A stretch of 64,000 nucleotides of DNA, taken from the NCBI GenBank assembly GCA_035578905.1, contig JAQJVL010000567.1:62001-126000 (forward strand), given 5' to 3'. Numbering within the stretch: the stretch's first letter is position 1; the number at the start of each line of letters is the position of its first letter. Origin of the DNA: Stictocephala bisonia. Taxonomy: Eukaryota; Arthropoda; Insecta; Hemiptera; Membracidae. A program made the translations under genes and the position numbers. Shown piece after piece: positions 23,294-35,182 of the stretch. The notes below the pieces were generated by a model. The model did not search any database. It was not told the origin of the DNA and was given only the letters and a program-made list of their open reading frames with translations.

Positions 23294-25065
23294 AGGGTCG
23301 TTTAGTGAATTTACAAGGAGAGCAGTGGAATCAGTTTAACAAAGGTGATCCTGTATAATGATTACGTTAGACGTCACACAGAGGGTGAAATGATTTGATA
23401 ACTAACAACCATCACTGTAACACCCATTAACTCACAGTGTCACAAGTATCGTTTAGTGAATTTACAAGGAGAGCAGTGGAAACAGTTTAACTAAGGTGAT
23501 CCTGTATAAATGATTACGTTAGACGTCACACAGAGGGTGAAATGATTTGCTAACAAACAACCATCACTGTAACACCCATTAACTCACACTGTCACAAGTA
23601 TCGTTTAGTGAATTTACAAGGAGAGCAGTGGAAACAGTTTAACTAAGGTGATCCTGTATAAATGATTACGTTAGACGTCCCAAAGAGGAAGAAATGATTT
23701 GTTAACAAACAACCATCACTTTAACACCCATTAACTCACAGTGTCACTAGTATCGTTTAGTGAATTTACAAGGAGAACAGTGGAAACAGTTTAACTAAGG
23801 TGATCCTGTATAAATGATTACGTTAGACGTCACATAGAGGGTGAAATGATTTGCTAACTAACAACCACCACTGTAACACCCATTAACTCACACTGTCTCA
23901 TGTATCGTTTAGTGAATTTACAAGGAGAGCAGTGGAAACAGTTTAACTAAGGTGATCCTGTATAAATGATTACGTCAGACGTCACACAGAGGGTGAAATG
24001 ATTTGCTAACAAACAACCATCACTTTAACACCCATTAACTCACATTGTCACAAGTATCGTTTAGTGAATTTACAAGGAGAGCAGTGGAAACAGTTTAACT
24101 AAGGTGATCCTGTATAAATGATTACGTTAGACGTCCCAAAGAGGGTGAAATGATTTGCTAACAAACAACCATCACTTTAACACCCATTAACTCACAGTGT
24201 CACAAGTATCGTTTAGTGAATTTACAAGGAGAGCAGTGGAATCAGTTTAACTATGGTGATCCTGTATAAATGATTACGTTAGACGTCCCAAAGAGGGTGA
24301 AATGATTTGCTAACAAACAACCATCACTTTAACACCCATTAACTCACAGTGTCACAAGTATCGTTTAGTGAATTTACAAGGAGAACAGTGGAAACAGTTT
24401 AACTAAGGTGATCCTGTATAAATGATTACGTTAGACGTCACATAGAGGGTGAAATGATTTGCTAACTAACAACCATCACTGTAACACCCATTAACTCACA
24501 CTGTCTCAAGTATCGTTTAGTGAATTTACAAGGAGAGCAGTGGAAACAGTTTAACTAAGGTGATCCTGTATAAATGATTACGTCAGACGTTACACAGAGG
24601 GTGAAATGATTTGCTAACAAACAACCATCACTTTAACACCCATTAACTCACAGTGTCACAAGTATCGTTTAGTGAATTTACAAGGAGAGCAGTGGAAACC
24701 GTTTTCCTAAGAGAGTCTCCGAGAGTCTAAGAGAGTCTCCGTTTTCCTAAGACAGTCTCGTATAAACGATTACGTCATACGTCAGACAGAGGGAGAAATG
24801 AATTTTGTTAAGTGTCAACCACCACTGAACACCCGTTAACCTCACACTGTTACAAGGGCTGTTTAGTGAATTTACAAGAAGAGTAGTGGGAACAGTTTCA
24901 CTATGGTAATATCATATAAAAGATTACGTCAGACATCACACAGAGGGTGAAATGAATGTTAAATGTCAAATGAAATGTTAAATGTCAACCATCACTGTAA
25001 AACCAGTTAACCTCACACTGTCGAATGGTTGTTCAGTGAATTTACCAGAATACTAGTGCTTTTTT
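23294..25065. repeat. 152-bp satellite array with four-unit higher-order structure
   Basis: Units start at 23294, 23446, 23598, 23750, 23902, 24054, 24206, 24358, 24510 and 24662, exactly 152 bp apart. Two decayed units follow to about 25065. Each begins GTATCGTTTAGTGAATTTAC. Variant marks recur at 608 bp (4 x 152). For example, GAGAACAGTGG with CACATAGAGG occurs in the 23750 and 24358 units, and GTCAGACGT in the next unit of each. A short insertion of GAGAGTCT repeats at 24704-24770 disrupts the edge. Confidence 0.95.
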
Positions 25066-25162
25066 AACGTGTGAAATGTTTGTTCTTACATGAGTTAGAT
25101 TTTGATGTTCATATATATATATTATGTAGTTTTACATCTACACCATAGCATATATATAGTAT

Positions 25163-25164
<2 letters not shown>

Positions 25165-25214
<50 letters not shown>
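25165..25214. repeat. (TA)n microsatellite
   Basis: About 25 TA units, flanked by direct repeats ATTATGTAGTTTTACATCT at about 25121 and 25226. Confidence 0.9.
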
Positions 25215-25218
<4 letters not shown>

Positions 25219-25244
25219 ATAAATTATGTAGTTTTACATCTTAA

Positions 25245-25904
25245 TTTATGAGGCACAAACATAAATACCTTTCATTAAGTTTGGTTGAAACTATCAATTT
25301 CCTAACATTAAGGCTTATTGTTTTAAAGTTCATTCAAAATATACAAAAGGTTTTTTTTATCGTGTAATCATTTATTATAATCAAACCTCTTATATCTCTC
25401 TAAATTATACCTAGACTTCGTTAGGATAGCAATGATAGGATTGTTATTGTCTTATTGAAGGCCTGAAATATTTTTCACAATCGTGCTACTCTAAACATTC
25501 TGTCAACAGTCCCTCCCCTATGTTACTTTGACATATTTTATTAGAATACATCTATTTCCAACTGTAGTATCGATTGAACTACCTCTACTCTCACTGTGCG
25601 TCACGATATTAATGACATGCACAATAAAAATGAACAGGTCATGAATGTTCATGAACAACTCTTGAAGCTACGCAAACATCGCAATCACGTCACTTTGTTT
25701 ATTGGTAGGCTCTGGGAACTACATCACTTCACTACCATGGACTTTTACTTAGAGCATGCACTAAAGAAAATAGTACTGACGGAAGCAAAGTATTTGCTGT
25801 AGACAAATGCCTGTGCTGATATGTGATTGGTTTCAATAAGCACTCGGACGACTGTTTGGCGTACTATTAGCTCAGCTAATGGTTACTTCAGCATGTGCCC
25901 TGTT
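25245..25904. other. Non-coding stretch, nothing recognised
   Basis: No gene, RNA or dispersed repeat was identified. Confidence 0.45.
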
Positions 25905-26035
25905 CAACACCACCCTGTGGGTGGGTGGGTCAACACCACTGTACGTGCATGGTGGGTGGGTGGGTCAACACCACTGTACTTGCATGGGTGGGTGGGTCAA
26001 CACCACTGTACGTGAATATGAGGGTGGGTGGTTTA
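25905..26035. repeat. G-rich dispersed minisatellite, about four units
   Basis: Units of TGGGTGGGTGGGTCAACACC followed by ACTGTACGTGCA, at about 34-37 bp. It is the same family as 14185 and 17690, here in the G-rich orientation. Confidence 0.88.
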
Positions 26036-26279
26036 ATACTAATCATACTTGATTGTTATTAACCGTCAACAAAGCATATGTCTGTAATACTCAACTGCAT
26101 ATAGTTATCATAGTATCGTTCCTCGCCTTATGCGCTTGGGTAACGCCTTTCAGCTCGATTTCTTTGGACAGCATGTGCTGAAGACAGATGGAGAGAGGGG
26201 AACCTATGAAGATAGTACAAGTTATTAACTCTTCACGGCACCCATATGAGTTGACAGTCTTCTTGTTTGAATAGTCAAC

Positions 26280-26606
26280 CAGCGGTTCTCAATATTTTTC
26301 CAGTTGTGTACCCTTCACCAAATTCAACAAATTATTTGTACCCCTTGAGTATATTCTAATCACTAAGAAAGTATGAGTTACTAGAATCTGGGTAGATTTA
26401 ACTAGAAATTAGAATTTTGGGTGAGCTAAAATGTAAAGGTTTTAGTGATGGTATAATATGAGTACTACCAAACGGTTAAATGCGGTACCCTTTTAAATTT
26501 GAAATTCGCAAATCGTATACCTTGGATTTTGGAGTAGAGTAGCCTACCTCCTAAAAATATTCGCGTATCCCCAAGTGGTACGCGTGCCACAGTTTGAGAA
26601 CCACTG
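26280..26606. mobile_element. hAT-type non-autonomous element (eroded TSD)
   Basis: A 327-bp element with TIRs CAGCGGTTCTCAA (left) and CAGTGGTTCTCAAACTGTGG (right, read inward). CAGNGGTTCTCAA termini are characteristic of a large group of hAT elements including the SPIN type. The subterminal GTACCC/GGTACG sequences are also typical. The 8 bp on either side (TAGTCAAC and TGTTAGAC) do not match well, so any target duplication has decayed. No transposase is encoded. Confidence 0.75.
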
Positions 26607-27699
26607 TGTTAGACAAATAGAGGTGGTTGTTTTGGAAATATATGTAGACTTCTGTTCTTAAATTCTTTCAATCGATGTTTACTGAGCTTGATAAAAATTT
26701 ATCAGCAAATTTAATTAGTATCGTTAAAATACATTTTATGTCGTTTTACCTTAGGCACTGTCAAGGAACTGATAGTCAAGGAGGACATTTCAATTTTATC
26801 GGATACCTCATCAAGGGAGCTTGGAAGTTCGGATCTCCGCTCTTCAGGGGGTTTTCAACTAGGGCCTTCCTTCCCTCCTACAATAATGCATAGTGATAAA
26901 AATTGTATCGTTCTAACAAGGTGAGTATCTTAACTTTAATTAGTGAATTTGTGTCTAATGCCAAGGAAATTTAAACACACGACGTTGAAAATAAAAATAT
27001 AAGTAGGATATTTTTTCTTTTTAATTTTAAGTCAACATGTGAAAACAACATATAAGTCAGCAGGTACGACTTCAAAGACTTAAAAATAAAAACAACATAC
27101 TCATCACGTAAATAATAATTTAAGAAAATACTACAAATAAAAAAAAACTTACCCTCAAAACGAGGGAAGTAGAGCACTTGTGTTCATCTGTAGAAGGAAT
27201 GCACTTTAGTTTTGATAGAAACACAATTTGGACTAATATTGCCGATGTAAATTAATATGCTATTAAAAATGGTAAGGTTTTGTTTAAAACGCGAGTTTAA
27301 TGATTTAAAAAAGATATACAAGTCATAAGAATATAGTATCAAAATTAAACTAAAGACTATGTAAAGGTAAAGTGAATTGTAATGTTTGAAAGCAACCCTC
27401 CACTACCCAAATACTACATGGAATAAACATTCTCTTATAAAACATGATGCTGGCCACACTATATACAGTACGCTACAGGAGACGCCCGAGACAAACACAA
27501 CTTACAAGCTTCAGGGTACAGCAGAGGGACGTACATTGTTGAAAGGAACCGAGTGATAATTGTAATTCCACTTTGTGATTGGTTGGTGTCGGCAGTAGTG
27601 GTGTCGTGATGTAATTCATCTACTGAAAGACTAGATGTTTAGGGTGGTAGGAAGCGATGAGTTTTGAGATTAATGTTTAAAAAATCCACATATTAATAT
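26607..27699. other. AT-rich stretch, nothing recognised
   Basis: Short frames only (for example 26675-26893, 72 codons) with no recognisable domain. Confidence 0.45.
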
Positions 27700-27850
27700 A
27701 ATGAATCTGCCGACTTGAGATGAGCGTGCTTAGTAGCTTAGCTTTGAGTGAAGCTCTGACGTGCGGCGTTGTCAAGAGCATATCTAACATAATATTGCGA
27801 CTGGCAATATATAACAATTAAAAAAAGTAAAAAATATAGAAAATGTAAAA
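27700..27850 (+). repeat. Dispersed repeat, copy 2 of a pair
   Basis: Direct-orientation match to 20446-20590, sharing GAGTGAAGCTCTGACGT and an ATAA-rich 3' end. Confidence 0.6.
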
Positions 27851-28149
27851 AAATAAATACATAAAAGTAAAATATAAATACATAAAATGTGAGGTCATAA
27901 AACATTTACAGCACACAAAGTCAAATATCAAATGAACAGGTCATTGGGCAATTGTAGGTAAAGAATTGAAACGTAACAGCCATGCAAGGAGGCGTTGCTA
28001 TGGTTACGGATAGCTAATGTCGCCTCATTATTGGTCATAGAATTTCCTAAACCTTCGTATTTCCAATTATTGCCGAAGGGGCGCTCTGAAATCAAATCGG
28101 GAGATTCAGTAAATGGACTATAGTCGTTCACTTAATATGTAGTTAACTC

Positions 28150-31100
28150 CTTAGAGACTTGTCAAGCCTAGAGTGGTAAAGTGACTGGGAAGTAGTGTTC
28201 TGACATCAACTTAGAAGACAGAGTGAGACTTGTCAAGCCTAGAGTGGTAAAGTGACTGGGAAGTAGTGTTCTGACATCAACTTAGATGACAGAGTGAGAC
28301 TTGTCAGTCCTAGAGTGGTAAAGTGACTGGGAAGTAGTGTTCTGACATCAACTTAGATGACAGAGTGAGACTTGTCAGTCCTAGAGTGGTAAAGTGACTG
28401 GGAAGCAGTGTTCTGACATAAACAGAAGACAGAGTGAGACTTGTCAGTCCTAGAGTGGTAAAGTGACTGGGAAGTAGTGTTCTGACATCAACATAGATGA
28501 CAGAGTGAGACTTGTCAGTCCCAGAGTGGTAAAGTGACTGGGAAGCAGTGTTCTGACATCAACTTAGATTACAGAGTGAGACTTGTCAAGCCTAGAGTGG
28601 TAAAGTGACTGGGAAGCAGTGTTCTGACATCAACTTAGATGACAGAGTGAGACTTGTCAGTCCTAGAGTGGTAAAGTGACTGGGAAGCAGTGTTCTGACA
28701 TCAACTTAGATGACAGAGTGAGACTTGTCAAGCCTAGAGTGGTAAAGTGACTGGGAAGCAGTGTTCTGACATCAACTTAGATGACAGAGTGAGACTTGTC
28801 AGTCCTAGAGTGGTAAAGTGACTGGGAAGTAGTGTTTTGACATCAACTTCGAAGACAGAGTGAGACTTGTCAGTCCTAGAGTGGTAAAGTGACTGGGAAG
28901 TAGTGTTCTGACATCAACTTAGAAGACAGAGTGAGACTTGTCAGTCCTAGAGTGGTAAAGTGACTGGGAAGTAGTGTTCTGACATAAACTTAGAAGACAG
29001 ATTGAGACTGGGCAAGCCTAGAGTGGTAAAGTGACTGGAAGCAGTGTTTCTGACATCAATTTAGATGACAGAGTGAGACTTGTCAAGCCTAGAGTGGTAA
29101 AGTGACTGGGAAGCAGTGTTCTGACATCAATTTAGATGACAGAGTGAGACTTGTCAAGCCTAGAGTGGTAAAGTAACTGGGAAGCAGTGTTCTGACATCA
29201 ATTTAGATGACAGAGTGAGACTTGTCAAGCCTAGAGTGGTAAAGTGACTGGGAAGCAGTGTTCTGACATCAATTTAGATGACAGAGTGAGACTTGTCAAG
29301 CCTAGAGTGGTAAAGTGACTGGAAAGCAGTGTTCTGACATCAACTTAGATGACAGAGTGAGACTTGTCAAGCCTAGAGTGGTAAAGTGACTGGGAAGCAG
29401 TGTTCTGACATAAACAGAAGACAGAGTGAGACTTGTCAGTCCTAGAGTGGTAAAGTGACTGGGAAGTAGTGTTCTGACATAAACAGAAGACAGAGTGAGA
29501 CTTGTCAAGCCTAGAGTGGTAAAGTGACTGGGAAGCAGTGTTCTGACATAAACAGAAGACAGAGTGAGACTTGTCAGTCCTAGAGTGGTAAAGTGACTGG
29601 GAAGCAGTGTTCTGACATCAACTTAGATGACAGAGTGAGACTTGTCAAGCCTAGAGTGGTAAAGTGACTGGGAAGCAGTGTTCTGACATAAACAGAAGAC
29701 AGAGTGAGACTTGTCAGTCCTAGAGTGGTAAAGTGACTGGGAAGCAGTGTTCTGACATCAACTTAGAAGACAGAGTGAGACTTGTCAGTCCTACAGTGGT
29801 AAAGAGACTGGGAAGCAGTGTTCTGACATAAACTTAGAAGACAGAGTGAGACTTGTCAAGCCTAGAGTGGTAAAGTGACTGGGAAGTAGTGTTTTGACAT
29901 CAACTTAGAAGACAGAGTGAGACTTGTTAGTCTTACAGTGGAAAGTGACTGGGAAGCAGTGTTCTGACATAAACGTAGAAGACAGAGTGAGACTTGTCAG
30001 TCCTACAGTGGTAAAGTGACTGGGAAGCAGTGTTCTGACATCAACTTAGAAGACAGAGTGAGACTGGTCAGTCCTACAGTGGTAAAGAGACTGGGAAGCA
30101 GTGTTCTGACATAAACTTAGAAAACAGAGTGAGACTTGTCAGTCCTAGAGTGGTAAAGTGACTGGGAAGCAGTGTTCTGACATCAACTTAGAAGACAGAG
30201 TGAGACTTGTCAGTCCTAGAGTGGTAAAGTGACTGGGTAGTAGTGTTTTGACATCAACTTAGAAGACAGATTAAGACTGGGGAGTCCTAGAGTGGTAAAG
30301 TGACTGGGAAGTAGTGTTTTGACATCAAATTCGAAGACAGAGTGAGACTTGTCAGTCCTACAGTGGTAAAGAGACTGGGAAGCAGTGTTTTTACATCAAC
30401 TTAGAAGACAGAGTGAGACTTGTCAGTCCTAGAGTGGTAAAGTGACTGGGAAGTAGTGTTTTGACATCAACTTAGAAGACAGATTGAGACTGGGCAGTCC
30501 TAGAGTGGTAAAGTGACTGGGAAGTAGTGTTTTGACATCAACTTAGATGACAGAGTGAGACATGTCAGTCCTAGAGTGGTGAATTGACTTGGAAGTAGTG
30601 TTTTGACATCAACTTAGAAGACAGATTGAACTTTGTCAGTTCTAGAGTGGTAAAGTGACTGGGAAGTAGTGTTTTGACATCAACTTAGGAGACAGAGTGA
30701 GACATGTCAGTCCTAGAGTGGTGAATTGACTTGGAAGTAGTGTTTTGACATCAACTTAGAAGACAGATTGAACTTTGTCAGTCCTAGAGTGTTAAAGTGA
30801 CTGGGAAGTAGTGTTTTGACATCAACTTAGAATACAGATTGAGACTTGTCAGTCCTAGAGTGGTAAAGTGACTGGGTAGTAGTGTTTTGACATCAACTTA
30901 GAAGACAGATTAAGACTGGGGAGTCCTAGAGTGGTAAAGTGACTGGGAAGTAGTGTTTTGACATCAAATTCGAAGACAGAGTGAGACTTGTCAGTCCTAC
31001 AGTGGTAAAGAGACTGGGAAGCAGTGTTTTGACATCAACTTAGAAGACAGAGTGAGACTTGTCAGTCCTAGAGTGGTAAAGTGACTGGGAAGCAGTGTTT

Positions 31101-31556
31101 TGACATCAACTTAGAAGACAGAGTGAGACTTGTCAGTCCTAGAGTGGTAAAGTGACTGGGAAGTAGTGTTTTGACATCAACTTAGAAGACAGAGTGAGAC
31201 ATGTCAGTCCTAGAGTGGTGAATTGACTTGGAAGTAGTGTTTTGACATCAACTTAGAAGACAGATTGAACTTTGTCAGTTCTAGAGTGGTAAAGTGACTG
31301 GGAAGTAGTGTTTTGACATCAACTTAGGAGACAGAGTGAGACATGTCAGTCCTAGAGTGGTGAATTGACTTGGAAGTAGTGTTTTGACATCAACTTAGAA
31401 GACAGATTGAACTTTGTCAGTCCTAGAGTGGTAAAGTGACTGGGAAGTAGTGTTTTGACATCAACTTAGAATACAGATTGAGACTTGTCAGTCCTAGAGT
31501 GGTAAAGTGACTGGGAAGTAGTGTTTTGACATCAACTTAGAAGACAGAGTGAGACT
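28150..31556. repeat. 71-bp satellite array (about 48 units)
   Basis: The largest array in the window: 3.4 kb of GAGACTTGTCAGTCCTAGAG then TGGTAAAGTGACTGGGAAG. The period is 71 bp (28154, 28225, 28296 and so on), with some 67-bp units that lack the ACTT block (ACATAAACAGAAGAC). The right half shows a 639-bp (9 x 71) higher-order unit. The diagnostic GACTGGGTAG recurs at 30231 and 30870, followed by the same series of variants (ATTAAGACTGGGGAG, then ACATGTCAG with GAATTGACTTGG, then ATTGAACTTTGTC). The left half is more homogeneous, so two amplification phases are likely. Confidence 0.97.
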
Positions 31557-33477
31557 TATTTTTACTATGTAGCATCTTCTGAGATAATGCCGATCTCAGT
31601 TAGGAACGATATCATAAGTAATCCATAATTTTACTAAATTTATTTAATCCTACATATTTGCCTTAAAATCCTCAAAAACATCAATTGCTAGTTCATATTT
31701 CAATTTGAATCAAAGGTAAACCTTCAATCCCGTTTAAAAGTTTAAAGAAAAATTGCACGAACCTCTGAGAAGTCAGAATTCACTACATAAATGCTTACAA
31801 ATTTACTAATTGTATTGTATTTCAAAACTTACTGTTTAGATACCAAATAAATCAAAATTAATATTACTTAATTGTTTTCTAGCCACTAAATAAACTGATG
31901 TAATTAGAGTAATTTGTGCCATTCAATTTGTGAATTATACCGGACACAACTGTCACAACAGGAACGAATCTGTGACAAACAGGATTATTAGTGACGGGTG
32001 CAGTTTAATGATCAGCTCCAGTAGCTCATTATGCAATGATCTGTGTAATGACGGACGGCTCTGACGTCACCGGGCGGTAACTAAATACACCTGGCTGTGA
32101 AAGAGAACGATATACAATTAAATTGCTAATTATCAATGTATAGACTACATTCACTGGGGATTTAATAGACATTGATTGCAATGGCTTATGGCCGGGTTTA
32201 AGGAGCGAGACGTATTATAGGCAATTAGGAAACATATGTTACAACTTGTTAGATAATTCTTTAAAAAATAGAGTGAAAGGGAATGGAATGCTGAAGAAAA
32301 TATTTCAAAAAGATGAAGATGTTGTAAATGTCTTCATTTGTTGATTGAACGCTTAGTAGGTGAATTAAAGAGAATGGATAAAGTACATACAAATAAATCA
32401 ATAGCTATACATATATTTCTTGAAATTTGTTACAGTGAATATTGATAAACAGTAAGTATTATCAAATTTCTTGGTACACACTAGCGTCCGGGTCCAGTAT
32501 GTAAATTAATTACAAACTTGTTTTTACTTCAAAATTTAAAAAAAAGTACAGGTTTATATATGCATCTATAGCAGCAATCAATGAACAATATGTTTACTTC
32601 GAGTTGATTCGTATTTACTAACTTATTTAGACGTTTTGCTCCTAGAGCGCAGCACATGCCGAAGGCTATTACGTCGATGCCAATATGAGAGAATGTTTAT
32701 TGTTGAATTGAAACGTTGCTAACTCCTAACTTTTATGGGTTATCATATTTGGAAATTACAAACAGTTTTATAAGGAATGTTTTATCACATAATTTTCTTA
32801 GGATGGTACAAATACTGGATCTATTTCAAATTTGTCCCTGTTCAATTAAATTTTTTATTTCATTAGTACTTTTATTATTTTTTTAAAATGCATTCTTCCA
32901 AATTAAAAATGACTTATTCTGTAGTTTTTAATGTTAAATTCTCCAATATTTAAAAACAAGTTTTCATTAAAACTACAACCTATATATTTCTAATTACGAA
33001 ATACAAAAATAACATGTATTACCATGAGAAGGTCCGCTCATATTTATAATACATTATTTACTATTTTACAAGGTTTAATTGTGTTCAAATTATTTAATTA
33101 TAGCACTGAACATTTTCCATATTTTTTTAGTGTTTATAGAAAATGTTTGATAAATATTTAACTGTAAGAAATGTTTATTCTAACTCAAAGCATGTGTGCA
33201 AACTTGTGTGTATGTGTACACGTACACATGTAGAAAATGTGTGTATGTGTATGCATGCGTTAAGAAAACGTTTCTGTTTCTTTCCTCTCTGTGATTGCTC
33301 TTTGGTTATCCATACTAATATAAAATTGTTGTACACCTTGATATTTACCGGAAAATGCGCATCGTTGCCCTATTTATGAATATAGGCTGATTGTAACAAT
33401 ATATAATTGGTTACAGTGTACTCCTATACATTATTTCTATTATTAAAGTTTCAAAATATTATCCTCATTGACTTTTT
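31557..33477. other. Non-coding stretch with a possible regulatory patch
   Basis: About 31975-32230 is less AT-rich than its surroundings. It has a perfect TGACGTCA (32062-32069), CGGGCGGTAACT, TAAATTGCTAATTAT and GGCAATTAGG sites. The homeodomain-like TAATTA cores and the CRE make an enhancer conceivable, but nothing proves it. The rest is AT-rich with no gene. Confidence 0.35.
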
Positions 33478-33682
33478 TTTATAAAAAACGAAAGGCCGAT
33501 CTCCTTTTCAACTTAACCCTACCAAATCCCCATAGACTATTGTTCTGTGCGGGGAACTTATCAGGCAGAATAAGGGAGAGAGCCAGTAAAGTACAAGGTG
33601 AATATTAATAATAAAAAAAACTAACAGTCAAAGGTAAGATTCGAACCTGCGCTAACTAAGACCGCTCAGCCACTGGCTCTCC
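33478..33682 (-). mobile_element. tRNA-derived SINE (family S2)
   Basis: The minus strand starts GGAGAGCCAGTGGCTGAGCG, which holds a Pol III A box (TGGCTGAGCGG), and has the B box GGTTCGAATCT about 35 nt later, as in a tRNA head. A body of about 130 bp follows and ends in an A/T-rich tail. It cannot fold as a working tRNA because the acceptor strands are not complementary. In life such RNAs are Pol III transcripts mobilised by a partner LINE. Only one copy is recognised here. Confidence 0.65.
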
Positions 33683-34294
33683 AAAAAACGTAAATAAATT
33701 TTAATCGATATTCCCTTGCATGATTTATAGGGGAATATTTGATGTCATTGCCATGGAAGTTTGGGTGTTATCTCTTTCACACAGAAGTATACATCAACAA
33801 TCGGAATACCAGTAGAGCATATATATTTACTGTTATCTCATTATGTAGGCCTTTATAATTTATGATTCATCAATAAATAATGCCCAAGAATGATATAATG
33901 CAGAGGAAACCTTAAGGTGGCTGCCATCAATAGTACACAATTAACGGGCATAAATCCCTCCCCGTCCTAAATGGGGGAGGGAATCACATCAGGGGTGCTA
34001 AATTTCCATTTCGGTCTTCGGAAGAATCGGCCTTTGATTATAATATAGCGTTTAAACGACGGCGCGTGTGAAAATTAAAAACCATAAAACAACAAAAAGA
34101 AACGTTTAATTAAATAGGGGCAGGTACCCAACCCTCTTCACCTACCCTTCTCGCCCTTATGCCCTTAGGACAATAGCAATGGCTGCCTCCCAAGTGGTGT
34201 CGTATTTTATCGCTTAACCCTTCGCCGTTTGAGGTTGGGACAGTCGCACCCCAAAGAATTTAATGCCAACTTTAATATCGCGGACGTGAATCTT
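33683..34294. other. Non-coding stretch, GC-richer
   Basis: About 33900-34270 is GC-richer and of higher complexity than its surroundings (GGGCATAAATCCCTCCCCG, TTCGCCGTTTGAGGTTGGG). It runs straight into the 74-bp array. No exon is recognised. Confidence 0.35.
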
Positions 34295-35182
34295 GTGCTT
34301 CGTACCGCATGTGTTTGCCCACTACAATATGTGCCAGTTTGTTAGAAAACTGCCACTCCTACTTCATTGTGCTTCGTACCGCATGTGTTTGCCCACTACA
34401 ATATGTGCCAGTTTGTTAGAAAACTGCCACTCCTACTTCATTGTGCTTCGTACCGCATGTGTTTGCCCACTACAATATGTGCCAGTTTGTTAGAAAACTG
34501 CCACTCCTACTTCATTTGCTTCGTACCGCATGTGTTTGCCCACTACAATATGTGCCAGTTTGTTAGAAAACTGTCACTCCTACTTCATTGTGCTTCGTAC
34601 CGCATGTGTTTGCCCACTACAATATGTGCCAGTTTGTTAGAAAACTGCCACTCCTACTTCATTGTGCTTCGTACCGCATGTGTTTTCCCACTACAATATG
34701 TGCCAGTTTGTTAGAAAACTGCCACTCCTACTTCATTGTGCTTCGTACCGCATATGTTTGCCCACTACAATATGTGCCAGTTTGTTAGAAAACTGCCACT
34801 CCTACTTCATTGTGCTTCGTACCGCATGTGTTTTCCCACTACAATATGTGCCAGTTTGTTAGAAAACTGCCACTCCTACTTCATTGTGCTTCGTACCGCA
34901 TGTGTTTTCCCACTACAATATGTGCCAGTTTGTTAGAAAACTGCCACTCCTACTTCATTGTGCTTCGTACCGCATGTGTTTTCCCACTACAATATGTGCC
35001 AGTTTGTTAGAAAACTGCCACTCCTACTTCATTGTGCTTCGTACCGCATGTGTTTGCCCACTACAATATGTGCCAGTTTGTTAGAAAACTGCCACTCCTA
35101 CTTCATTGTGCTTCGTACCGCATGTGTTTGCCCACTACAATATGTGCCAGTTTGTTACAAAACTGCCACTCCTACTTCATTT
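34295..35182. repeat. 74-bp satellite array, 12 units
   Basis: Twelve nearly identical units of GTGCTTCGTACCGCATGTGT, then CCCACTACAATATGTGCCAG, then TTTGTTAGAAAACTGCCACT. The total is 888 bp, exactly 12 x 74 within counting error. The GTTTGCCC/GTTTTCCC variant groups in adjacent units (34677-34990), pointing to local unequal exchange. One unit near 34516 lacks a base. Open frames of 66-115 codons are repeat artefacts, since 74 is not a multiple of 3 and a stop recurs. Confidence 0.97.

Noticed and set aside
28150..31556. CRISPR-like array of regularly spaced repeats
   Set aside because: Units are contiguous 71-bp satellites without unique spacers, in a eukaryotic sequence with no cas genes.
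33620..33682. Possible functional tRNA on the minus strand (A and B boxes present)
   Set aside because: Acceptor strands do not pair and there is no clear anticodon stem. The repeat body and tail point to a SINE.
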